From NCBI GenBank assembly GCA_937995555.1, contig CALKJX010000020.1, forward strand, positions 1 to 5,193: a DNA stretch of 5,193 bases. Reading direction: 5' to 3'. This DNA comes from an uncultured Elioraea sp. GTDB taxonomy: Bacteria > Pseudomonadota > Alphaproteobacteria > Acetobacterales > Acetobacteraceae. This document shows positions 1 through 5,193 of the stretch, piece by piece (position 1 is the first letter of the stretch; each line of letters begins with the position of its first letter). Made by a program: the position numbers and the translations under genes. The notes beneath the pieces are model-generated. The model made no database searches and was not told where the DNA came from. It saw only the letters and a list, made by a program, of their open reading frames with translations.

Positions 1-512
1 CGGCGCAGGAACCACATCAGCCCGAGCAGGGTCGCGAGCGCCACACCCGGCAGCATGTAGAGCTGGTAGGCGGTGTAGATGATGTCGCCGACCTCGACCT
101 GCCCGAGCACGCGCACTGGCGCATCCTGGAAGATCGGCTGCACGCCCCAGGCGAGCTTCTGGATGTCCTCGAGGATCATGAAAAGAGCGAACGTGACCAG
201 CAGCTGGAGCACGTGCTCCTTGACGTAGATGCGCGACAGGATGAGCCGCTCGATCACGGGGCCGAGCACGCCGCCGACCAGCACAGCAGCGATCAGCAAT
301 ACGGGCAGCGCGAGTATGGGCGCCGCGGCAGTAGCGGCCGCCCAGGCGCCGAGGGTCGCTGCGACGTAGCCGCCGATCGCGAAGAAGCTGCCGTGCGCCA
401 CGTTGAGGATGCGCAGCACGCCGAAGATCAGCGTCAGGCCGACGGCGACCATGAAGACCTGCGCCGCGTAGGCGAGGCCGTCGAGCATCGCGAGGAAAAG
501 GAGAAGCGTCAT
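1..512 (-). CDS. livH: Branched-chain amino acid/amide ABC transporter permease, LivH type (5' part only)
   Basis: This is one of the two inner-membrane permeases of a HAAT-family importer (branched-chain amino acids, amides or urea); it would pair with a LivM permease, LivG/LivF ATPases and the solute-binding protein encoded just upstream. The first 170 residues are present and the gene runs off the left edge without a stop, so about 40% of a usual 290-residue LivH is missing. Residues 13-49 carry the family hallmark, a hydrophobic helix followed by LTLIFGVLRILNVAHGSFFA. Further hydrophobic segments lie near residues 47-85, 101-117 and 150-169, with a charged loop (VIERLILSRIYVKEH) near 86-100. 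The EAA loop that contacts the ATPase would lie outside the window. The ATG at 512 is preceded by AGGA (523-520) at seven bases. It follows the binding-protein gene on the same strand by 88 bp, so an operon is likely. Substrate cannot be read from this fragment. Confidence 0.93.
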   Translation of the reverse strand, partial: MTLLLFLAMLDGLAYAAQVFMVAVGLTLIFGVLRILNVAHGSFFAIGGYVAATLGAWAAATAAAPILALPVLLIAAVLVGGVLGPVIERLILSRIYVKEHVLQLLVTFALFMILEDIQKLAWGVQPIFQDAPVRVLGQVEVGDIIYTAYQLYMLPGVALATLLGLMWFLR

Positions 513-531
513 GCACAGATCCTGAGGGCCC

Positions 532-594
532 GCGCGCCGACCAATGGGAGGCGCGCCCTCAAGGGGGGGGGCCGGGGAGCCAATGGCCCCCCGG
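532..594 (-). promoter_or_regulatory. Two-hairpin spacer between the binding-protein and permease genes
   Basis: Seen directly: 572-594 forms on the minus-strand transcript a 10-bp stem (arms 585-594 and 572-581, one G-U pair) with a three-base loop, starting seven bases after the binding-protein stop. It is followed by a run of nine C on the transcript (G9 at 563-571). A second stem of 7 bp (arms 550-556 and 532-538, 11-base loop) lies just ahead of the permease ribosome binding site. No U-run follows either stem, so this is not a standard intrinsic terminator. In many ABC importer operons such a hairpin stabilises the binding-protein part of the mRNA and lowers permease output. That role is inferred here. 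Confidence 0.55.
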
Positions 595-600
595 CGCTCC

Positions 601-1923
601 TCATGCCCGGTAGGGGATCTCGGCCGGCGCGCGCTGCACCGAGGCCGGCGTCAGCAGCCGTACCCAGTCGAGCCCCTTCGTGCCCACGGGGTTCATCGTC
701 AGCTCGGGCGGGAACATCACCATGCGGTCGATGACCGGGAACGGATACTCGTTCACGTGCTTGGTCATGCCGATCAGCATCGGCTCCAGCCCCTGCCCGT
801 CCTCGCGGATCGTCATCGTGCCCGTCAGGTGCGCGAACTGAAGCCCGCGCATCGTGTCCATGAGCTGCTCGCGCGAGGGCCAGGCACCGCCGTTCGCCGC
901 CATCGCCTTCTCGTAGCCTGCCTTCAGCCCATAGAGCGCCTGCGCCATGTGGAAGGTCGGATAGATCGGATAGAGATTGAACCGCTGCCGGTATGCGGTC
1001 GTGAAGTCCTTCAGGATCTGCGTGTCCTTCGCGGTCGGGTGCAGGAACCAGTGGTCGCCACGCCCGCCGACGATCACGCCTTCCGGTAGAGTCTTGCCGA
1101 CACGCTCCAGGCTCGACTCCGCGAGCGGCAGCACGAAGGTCGAGCGCTCGAACAGACGCCGCTCGGCGGCCTGGCGGATGAAGGTGTCGAGCTCGCCGCC
1201 CCAGCTCGTCGAGAAGATCACGTCGGGTCGCAGCGCGAGCAGGCGCGTGATCTCGGTCGAGAAGTCGGTGGCGCCGAAGCGCGGGAACAGCTCGGCGACG
1301 ACGCGAACGCCCGGCTTCACCGCGTCCATCGCCGCCTTCCAGATCGCCCAGGAGTCGCGGCCCCAGGCGTAGTCCTGGTTGAGCACTGCGAGGGTCCGGA
1401 AGTCCGGCTTGACCTTCGCGACATAGAGCAGCGGCGCGACGATCTCCGGCACCGCGTTGGCCTGGGTGCGCACGCAGTAGCGGTAGGACGCCTCCTCGAA
1501 GATGCGCTGCGTGCCGCAGTCCCACAGGATCGTCGGCATGCGGAGCTGCTCGGCGAGCGGCGCGACGGCCAGGCAGGACCCCGAGGAGATCGAGGCCAGC
1601 ATCACGTCGACGCCCTCGTTCTGCACCAGCCGGCGGCACTCGCCGAGCAGGAAGTCAACGCCCGGCGCCTCGTCGATCACGATGCTGCGGATCGGCACGC
1701 CGCCGATGCCGCCCGCGCGGTTGAACTGCTCGATCAGCAGGTCGGCGGCGTTGCGGCCGGGTACGCCGAACACCGACGCCGGGCCGGAGAGGAAGGTGGA
1801 AATCCCGAGCTTCAGCTCGCTCGGCTTCTGCTGGCCGACTGCCGCGCGCGGCAACAGCGCCGGCAGGGCGAGTGTCGAGGCAACCGCGGTGTGGAGTGCC
1901 GCGCGGCGTGTGAGCTTCGGCAT
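601..1923 (-). CDS. ABC transporter substrate-binding protein, Peripla_BP_6 (Leu/amide/urea-binding) family
   Basis: This 440-residue periplasmic protein captures a small solute and delivers it to the LivH-type permease encoded next. Residues 1-30 are a signal peptide with a Tat-like TRRAAL motif at 5-10, a hydrophobic core to about 25 and a likely cleavage site AAVG/QQ. The mature part shows type I periplasmic-binding features: LSGPASVFGVPGRNAADLLI near 45-64, NRAGGIGGVPI (68-78), SISSGSCLAVAPLAEQ (111-126), and NQDYAWGRDSW (182-192) in the second lobe. Length is typical. The ATG at 1923 was chosen because AGGGAG (1937-1932) sits eight bases upstream and the signal peptide starts there; the open frame continues to 2016, but the ATG at 1962 has no ribosome binding site. 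The ligand is unknown: members bind branched-chain amino acids, amides, urea or aromatic acids. The stop at 601-603 is followed at once by a strong hairpin. The divergent neighbour is phosphofructokinase. Confidence 0.93.
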   Translation of the reverse strand: MPKLTRRAALHTAVASTLALPALLPRAAVGQQKPSELKLGISTFLSGPASVFGVPGRNAADLLIEQFNRAGGIGGVPIRSIVIDEAPGVDFLLGECRRLVQNEGVDVMLASISSGSCLAVAPLAEQLRMPTILWDCGTQRIFEEASYRYCVRTQANAVPEIVAPLLYVAKVKPDFRTLAVLNQDYAWGRDSWAIWKAAMDAVKPGVRVVAELFPRFGATDFSTEITRLLALRPDVIFSTSWGGELDTFIRQAAERRLFERSTFVLPLAESSLERVGKTLPEGVIVGGRGDHWFLHPTAKDTQILKDFTTAYRQRFNLYPIYPTFHMAQALYGLKAGYEKAMAANGGAWPSREQLMDTMRGLQFAHLTGTMTIREDGQGLEPMLIGMTKHVNEYPFPVIDRMVMFPPELTMNPVGTKGLDWVRLLTPASVQRAPAEIPYRA

Positions 1924-1964
1924 CAGGGCGTCTCCCTCGATCCTTAATGGGCGGTTCTTCATGG

Positions 1965-1984
1965 GCACGGGCGGCGCCCGGTGC
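1965..1984 (-). promoter_or_regulatory. Stem-loop near the 5' end of the putative transporter mRNA
   Basis: On the minus strand 1984-1965 folds as two 4-bp stems (GCAC/GTGC and GGGC/GCCC) separated by one bulged C, with loop GCC. If the promoter proposed at 1988-2016 is right, transcription would start near 1981 and this hairpin would sit at the extreme 5' end of the mRNA, where such structures protect against 5'-dependent decay. The fold is seen in the sequence; the role is inference. Confidence 0.3.
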
Positions 1985-1987
1985 GGG

Positions 1988-2016
1988 AACCTATCGCGCC
2001 TGCCGCGCAGCGCCAA
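1988..2016 (-). promoter_or_regulatory. Candidate sigma-70-type promoter for the transporter genes
   Basis: On the minus strand TTGGCG (2016-2011) and TAGGTT (1993-1988) are separated by exactly 17 bases. The first box matches TTGACA at four of six positions and the second keeps the TA...T core of TATAAT. It would give a leader of about 58 bases to the ATG at 1923. No comparably good promoter was found for the phosphofructokinase on the other strand of this 172-bp divergent region. Confidence 0.4.
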
Positions 2017-2095
2017 GAGGTCGACGACAGCCGCGACAAATCACGTGCCCGCGTGCCGTTTCTCTGCGAGTCTGGCCGCCTTGGATGCGGGACGG

Positions 2096-3196
2096 ATGAC
2101 GATGACGACCATCAAGCGACTAGGCGTGCTGACCACCGGCGGCGATTGCGCCGGACTGAACGCCGCGATCCGCGCGGTGACGATCCGCGCGTCCGGCACC
2201 TACGGGCTCGAGGTGCTCGGTTTGATCCAGGGCACCCACGGGCTGATGGAGGACCCGCCACGGGTCGTCACGTTGAACGGATCGATCAACGATCCCTCGC
2301 TGCTGCGCCAGGGTGGAACGATCCTGGGCAGCGTCAATCGCGGCGATCCCTTTTCCTTCCCGGTCCCGGGTGGCGGCAAGGAGGACCGCTCGCCCCTGAT
2401 CTTCCGCGGCGTCGAGACGCTCGGGCTCGACGCGATCATCGGCATCGGCGGTGACGGCTCGATGCGCATCATGCACCGTCTGATGCAGGCGGGCCGATTC
2501 CCCTTCGTCGGCATTCCCAAGACCATCGACAACGACCTCGCCGCCACCGAATACGCCATCGGCCACCACACCGCGGTGGAGGTCGCGACCGAGGCGCTCG
2601 ACCGGCTCCAGCCCACCGCCGCGAGCCACAACCGCATCATGGTGCTCGAGGTCATGGGCCGGGACGCCGGCCACATCGCGCTCTCGGCCGGCATGGCAGG
2701 CGGCGCCGACGTGATCCTGATTCCCGAGATTCCCTGGCGCGTGAGCGTCGTCGCCGACGCGATCGCGCGGCTGCGCGCGCGCGGCCGCAACTTCGCGCTT
2801 GTGGTGGTCGCGGAGGCGGTTCCGACCCCGGAGGGGGAAACGGTGCTGGCCGGACCCTCCGCTGCCGGTGCAATGCCGCGGCTCGGCGGCGTCGGCGCAC
2901 GGATCGCCGCCACGCTTGAAAAGGCGACCGGCGCGGAAGCCCGCGTCACCGTGCTGGGTCACGTGCAGCGCGGCGGCAGTCCCGGCGCGCTGGACCGGCT
3001 CGTCGCCTCGTCGATGGGTGTGCACGCGGTCGATCTCGCGGTGCAAGGAAAGTTCGGACGTCTCGTGGTGTGGCGCGAGGGCAAGGTGGCAGACGCACCG
3101 GTGGCCGAGGCCGCCGTGGCCGCGCGTCCGGTGGATCCGCAGGGCGATCTGGTGCGCGCGGCGCGCGGACTCGGGATCTGTTTCGGCGATCAGTAG
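2096..3196 (+). CDS. pfkA: 6-phosphofructokinase, PfkA superfamily (ATP- or PPi-dependent)
   Basis: This cytoplasmic enzyme phosphorylates fructose 6-phosphate to fructose 1,6-bisphosphate in glycolysis. The 366 residues hold every core motif: LTTGGDCAGLNAAIR (12-26), GGDGS (118-122), PKTIDNDL (141-148) with catalytic base D145 and D147, R180 and MGRD (187-190), E240, and R283 plus GHVQRGGSP (288-296), where H289 and R292 bind the sugar phosphate. Spacings of R180/R189 and R283/H289/R292 equal those of E. coli PfkA. It is about 45 residues longer than E. coli PfkA, with part of the excess between residues 50 and 105. G121 (E. coli 104) is the ATP-type residue, whereas K142 (E. coli 124) is typical of PPi enzymes; the combination also occurs in plant and trypanosome ATP enzymes, so the donor is open. 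ATG 2096 was taken; ATG 2102 is equally possible, with GGGA nine bases upstream. There is no strong ribosome binding site. The open frame extends back to 1502 only as antisense of the binding-protein gene. Confidence 0.95.
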   Translation: MTMTTIKRLGVLTTGGDCAGLNAAIRAVTIRASGTYGLEVLGLIQGTHGLMEDPPRVVTLNGSINDPSLLRQGGTILGSVNRGDPFSFPVPGGGKEDRSPLIFRGVETLGLDAIIGIGGDGSMRIMHRLMQAGRFPFVGIPKTIDNDLAATEYAIGHHTAVEVATEALDRLQPTAASHNRIMVLEVMGRDAGHIALSAGMAGGADVILIPEIPWRVSVVADAIARLRARGRNFALVVVAEAVPTPEGETVLAGPSAAGAMPRLGGVGARIAATLEKATGAEARVTVLGHVQRGGSPGALDRLVASSMGVHAVDLAVQGKFGRLVVWREGKVADAPVAEAAVAARPVDPQGDLVRAARGLGICFGDQ

Positions 3197-3211
3197 GACA
3201 CAGGATATGGC

Positions 3212-3233
3212 GGGGGGTCACGCCGGTCCCCCC
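3212..3233. terminator. GC hairpin in the convergent gap between phosphofructokinase and amidase
   Basis: GGGGGG (3212-3217) pairs with CCCCCC (3228-3233) around a ten-base loop, sixteen bases after the phosphofructokinase stop and about forty bases after the amidase stop on the other strand. Its place between two converging genes suits a bidirectional terminator. No T-run follows on either strand, so it is not a canonical intrinsic terminator and may only assist Rho-dependent ending. Confidence 0.35.
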
Positions 3234-3274
3234 ACACCCCCCTGCATCCGTCAGGCACCTCGCGGTTTCTGCCG

Positions 3275-4687
3275 CTACGGCCTCCAGAGCCGATCGTCCG
3301 GCATCGGCATCGGGTTCGCCGCCTCCAGCACCGCGCTGCCGCGCAGCACCAGGTCCTCGCGGAAATGCGTCGCCACAAGCTGGACGCCGACCGGCAGTCC
3401 CTCCCCGTCCAATCCCCAAGGCACGCTTGCGCAGGGCTGCTTGGTCAGGTTGAAAGGCCACGTATAGGGCGTCCAGTCGTACCACTCGGGATAGCGTACG
3501 ACGTCCGGCGTGTTGACGCCGTGGCCGGCCTTGAACGAGCCGAGCGGCAGCGTGGGGCAGAGCAGCAGATCGAACCGGTGATGGAACGCCACCATCGCGT
3601 GGATGAAGCGCGTCCGCTCCATCTGCGCGAGCTTCTCGGCCACGGCCGGCAAGGCGAGCCCGCGCCGCCCGACATCCAGCAGACCCGGATCGAACAGCGT
3701 CAGCCGCTCCGCCGGCGTCATCATCACCGCCGAGGCATAGGCCGCCTCCCAGATCGTCACGAAGCCGGCACGCATGTTCCAGAGCGGCGGGTCCGCCCAC
3801 GTCACCGAAGCACCCGCCGCCGCGAGCGCCTTCGCCGCGCCCTCCAACGAAGCCATGCGCACGTCGTCCACCGGCGGCGCGAAACCGAGCGTCGGCGAGA
3901 CCGCGACACGCAGCCCCCTGACGCCCTCCGCCAGCACCGAGGGGTAATGCGGCGCCGGCACGGCGGAGGCGATCGGATCGCGCGGATCGGGCCGGCTCAT
4001 CCACGCCAGCACCGCGGCACTGTCAGCGACGGTGCGCGACAGCGGCCCCGGCGCGACCAGATCGCCCGCCGGTGAGTCGTAGAGGCCGGGCACGCGGCCC
4101 GTGGTCGGCTTGATGCCGAACACACCGGTGAAGCCCGCCGGCATGCGGATCGATCCGCCCCCGTCACCGCCTGTCGCGATCGGGCAGACCCCCGTGGCGA
4201 CCGCCACCGCCGCTCCGCCCGAGGAGCCGCCCGGCGTGCGCTCGGGGTTCCAGGGATTGCGCGTCACCCCCGTCAGCGGCGAGTCGTTCACGCCCTTCCA
4301 GCCGAGATCGGGCATCGTCGTGCGCGCGAAGATCACACAGCCGGCCTCGCGCAGCCGCGCGATCATCGGCGCATCCTCGGGCTCCGGCACCGGCTCGCGC
4401 GTGCGGCTGCCCGACTGCTTGGGCATCCCCTTCGCGGCATGATTGTCCTTGATCGCGAGCGGCACGCCGTCGAGCGGCGACAGCGCCTCGCCCTTCGCCC
4501 AGCGCGCCTCGCTCGCCCGCGCCCCAGCCCGCGCGCCCTCCTCGTCGAGCAGCCGGAACGGACAGAGCGCCGGCTGCACGACCTCGGCGCGCGCGAGCGT
4601 CGCCTCGACCACCTCGACCGGCGAGAGCCGCTTGGTCCGGTACGCGTCGGCGAGCGCGGCCGCCGTCATGCGGAGGATCTCGGTCAC
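3275..4687 (-). CDS. Amidase signature family hydrolase
   Basis: This 470-residue cytoplasmic enzyme should hydrolyse a carboxamide or ureide C-N bond, releasing ammonia or an amine. The Ser-cisSer-Lys triad is complete: K80 in PLAIKDN, S155 in TPGGSSGG (151-158) and nucleophile S179 in GGDGGGSIRMPA. The 75- and 24-residue spacings equal those of fatty acid amide hydrolase (K142, S217, S241). FGIKPTTGRVPG (190-201) and the C-terminal FNLTKQPCASVPWG (412-425) are also family-typical. The residue five before the nucleophile, usually Thr or Ser, is Gly174. Overall similarity is to general GatA-like and aryl/indoleacetamide-type amidases; I cannot fix the substrate or confirm an AtzE/HpxY assignment. 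The GTG at 4687 was chosen because AAGGGGAG lies seven bases upstream; the ATG at 4735 would add 16 basic, poorly family-like residues and the ATG at 4669 lacks a ribosome binding site. It is divergent, by 65 bp, from an HpxZ/AtzH gene, whose relatives are regularly found beside amidases. Confidence 0.93.
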   Translation of the reverse strand: MTEILRMTAAALADAYRTKRLSPVEVVEATLARAEVVQPALCPFRLLDEEGARAGARASEARWAKGEALSPLDGVPLAIKDNHAAKGMPKQSGSRTREPVPEPEDAPMIARLREAGCVIFARTTMPDLGWKGVNDSPLTGVTRNPWNPERTPGGSSGGAAVAVATGVCPIATGGDGGGSIRMPAGFTGVFGIKPTTGRVPGLYDSPAGDLVAPGPLSRTVADSAAVLAWMSRPDPRDPIASAVPAPHYPSVLAEGVRGLRVAVSPTLGFAPPVDDVRMASLEGAAKALAAAGASVTWADPPLWNMRAGFVTIWEAAYASAVMMTPAERLTLFDPGLLDVGRRGLALPAVAEKLAQMERTRFIHAMVAFHHRFDLLLCPTLPLGSFKAGHGVNTPDVVRYPEWYDWTPYTWPFNLTKQPCASVPWGLDGEGLPVGVQLVATHFREDLVLRGSAVLEAANPMPMPDDRLWRP

Positions 4688-4694
4688 CCTGGTA

Positions 4695-4702
4695 CTCCCC
4701 TT
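4695..4702 (-). promoter_or_regulatory. Ribosome binding site that fixes the amidase GTG start
   Basis: AAGGGGAG on the minus strand (4702-4695) lies seven bases before the GTG at 4687. It is the best ribosome binding site in the gap and decides for GTG over the flanking ATG codons at 4735 and 4669. Confidence 0.7.
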
Positions 4703-4716
4703 CCCTGTCGCCCGCG

Positions 4717-4734
4717 TGCACTCTGGCCCGTGCA
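4717..4734. promoter_or_regulatory. Candidate operator: 18-bp dyad in the divergent amidase/HpxZ gap
   Basis: TGCAC (4717-4721) and GTGCA (4730-4734) form a perfect inverted repeat separated by eight bases. The dyad lies 19 bp from the HpxZ ATG and 30 bp from the amidase GTG, where a dimeric regulator could control both genes. On the minus strand it overlaps a weak promoter-like pair, TTCACC (4748-4743) and CAGAGT (4725-4720), 17 bases apart. No regulator gene is in the window. Five-base half-sites can arise by chance. Confidence 0.3.
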
Positions 4735-4740
4735 ACGACC

Positions 4741-4747
4741 GAGGTGA
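4741..4747 (+). promoter_or_regulatory. Ribosome binding site that fixes the HpxZ-like ATG start
   Basis: GAGGTGA (4741-4747) is a near-complete Shine-Dalgarno sequence ending five bases before the ATG at 4753. The in-frame GTG at 4744 lies inside it and is therefore an unlikely start. Confidence 0.75.
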
Positions 4748-4752
4748 AGCCC

Positions 4753-5151
4753 ATGGAACTCGACATCCCCGAGGTGGTGGCGGAGGTGCGCGCGGTGCTC
4801 GACCAGTACGAGACCGCGCTGATGGGCAACGACGTCCCGACCCTCGAGGCGCTGTTCTGGGACGATCCGCGCACCATCCGCTTCGGCGTCGGCGAGATCC
4901 TGGTCGGCATGGACGCGATCCGCCGCTTTCGCCGCGCCCAGACCGGCGGCTATCAGCAGCGCGAGCGGCTGGAGGTGCTGATCACCACCTTCGGGCGCGA
5001 CGTCGCCGTCACAAACATCGTCTACCGGCGCATCGCCACCGGCATGCTCGGCCGCGAGACCAAGATCATGGCGCGCATTCCTGGCCTGGGCTTCCGCGTG
5101 GTCTCGGCGCATGTGTCGCTGAACGAGGCCGGCACCCCCGTGCAGCGCTGA
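4753..5151 (+). CDS. hpxZ: AtzH/HpxZ family protein (DUF3225, SnoaL-like fold)
   Basis: This 132-residue cytoplasmic protein matches the DUF3225 family: PEVVAEV (6-12), YETALMGNDV (19-28), LFWDDPRTIRFGVGE (34-48), RRFRRA (59-64), ITTFGRDVA (77-85), LGRET (99-103) and the C-terminal RVVSAHVSLNE (115-125). Length is normal for the family. HpxZ is encoded in hpx (oxalurate/purine) clusters; AtzH of the cyanuric acid pathway was proposed to convert 1,3-dicarboxyurea to allophanate, with Tyr22 and Arg46 needed for activity. Here Y19 and R43 sit in the equivalent motifs with the same 24-residue separation, so activity is likely kept; that mapping is my inference. In known clusters the gene follows amidase (AtzE/HpxY) and a small AtzG/HpxX subunit on one strand. 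Here the amidase is divergent and no AtzG/HpxX gene is visible. Substrate is uncertain: probably a carboxylated urea or similar nitrogen compound. Confidence 0.88.
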   Translation: MELDIPEVVAEVRAVLDQYETALMGNDVPTLEALFWDDPRTIRFGVGEILVGMDAIRRFRRAQTGGYQQRERLEVLITTFGRDVAVTNIVYRRIATGMLGRETKIMARIPGLGFRVVSAHVSLNEAGTPVQR

Positions 5152-5156
5152 CCGGC

Positions 5157-5184
5157 TTGCCGCACCGTGCGGCGGCGCTAGGGT
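5157..5184 (+). promoter_or_regulatory. Candidate promoter with embedded palindrome, reading out of the window
   Basis: TTGCCG (5157-5162) and TAGGGT (5179-5184) are 16 bases apart and resemble the boxes proposed for the transporter at 1988-2016. A perfect 6-bp hairpin, GCCGCA/TGCGGC with loop CCG (5159-5173), covers most of the -35 box and spacer. It could be an operator for the next gene, or a stem-loop ending the HpxZ message, since it begins eight bases after that stop; no T-run follows. Confidence 0.35.
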
Positions 5185-5193
5185 GGCCCCGTT

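Noticed and set aside
213..734. Plus-strand open frame of 173 codons across the permease start and intergenic hairpins
   Set aside because: Low-complexity translation with no motif, antisense to a recognisable LivH sequence.
2044..2057. Short direct repeat CGTGCC with an 8-bp period upstream of the phosphofructokinase
   Set aside because: Only two six-base copies in GC-rich DNA. It is too weak to call a regulatory site.
1502..2095. N-terminal extension of the phosphofructokinase frame back to 1502
   Set aside because: It is antisense to the binding-protein gene, has no homologous domain, and the conserved enzyme start motif begins directly after the ATG at 2096/2102.
2120..3046. Long open frame (308 codons) antisense to the phosphofructokinase, plus a second one at 2200-2949
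   Set aside because: High G+C DNA lacks stop codons in other frames. The translations are rich in Arg, His and Ala, show no family motifs, and the opposite strand encodes a complete conserved enzyme.
3197..3274. Possible small gene or RNA in the convergent gap
   Set aside because: The 78 bp contain no start with a ribosome binding site and no RNA fold beyond the single GC hairpin listed.
3365..4075. Plus-strand open frame of 236 codons inside the amidase region
   Set aside because: Arg- and His-rich low-complexity translation, fully antisense to the conserved amidase with its intact triad.
4684..5112. Minus-strand open frame of 142 codons opposite the HpxZ-like gene
   Set aside because: His- and Asp-rich shadow of a well-conserved DUF3225 coding sequence. 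It would also overlap the amidase start region.

Overview
The window comes from a bacterial chromosome with strongly G+C-rich DNA (roughly two-thirds G+C by eye, with third codon positions almost all G or C). Codon use, a Tat-like TRRAAL leader on the solute-binding protein, and TTGnCG / TAGGkT promoter-like boxes suggest an alphaproteobacterium, perhaps an Acetobacteraceae or Rhodospirillales member. That taxonomic call is inference.

Layout. (1) Bases 1-512, minus strand: the N-terminal 170 residues of a LivH-type branched-chain/amide ABC transporter permease, cut by the window edge. (2) Bases 601-1923, minus strand: a type I periplasmic solute-binding protein, first gene of the same transcription unit. 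The 88 bp between the two genes carries a 10-bp GC hairpin, a run of nine G and a second hairpin. (3) Bases 1924-2095: divergent intergenic region with a candidate promoter and 5'-end hairpin for the transporter. (4) Bases 2096-3196, plus strand: a 366-residue 6-phosphofructokinase with all core catalytic motifs but a mixed set of phosphoryl-donor specificity residues. (5) Bases 3197-3274: short convergent gap with a GC hairpin. (6) Bases 3275-4687, minus strand: an amidase-signature hydrolase with a complete Lys-cisSer-Ser triad. (7) Bases 4688-4752: a 65-bp divergent gap holding both ribosome binding sites and an 18-bp dyad. (8) Bases 4753-5151, plus strand: a small AtzH/HpxZ (DUF3225) protein. 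(9) Bases 5152-5193: a palindrome overlapping a promoter-like sequence pointing out of the window.

How they may work together. The amidase/HpxZ pair is the functional core: this pairing recurs in purine (oxalurate) and cyanuric-acid nitrogen catabolism clusters. The transporter belongs to a family that imports amino acids, amides and urea, so uptake of an amide or ureide followed by hydrolysis is a reasonable hypothesis, but phosphofructokinase lies between the two modules and may be unrelated. The partner small subunit AtzG/HpxX is not in the window. I see no RNA genes, CRISPR arrays, insertion sequences or phage genes. No wholly new system is evident; the best leads are the divergent amidase-HpxZ arrangement and the donor specificity of the phosphofructokinase.
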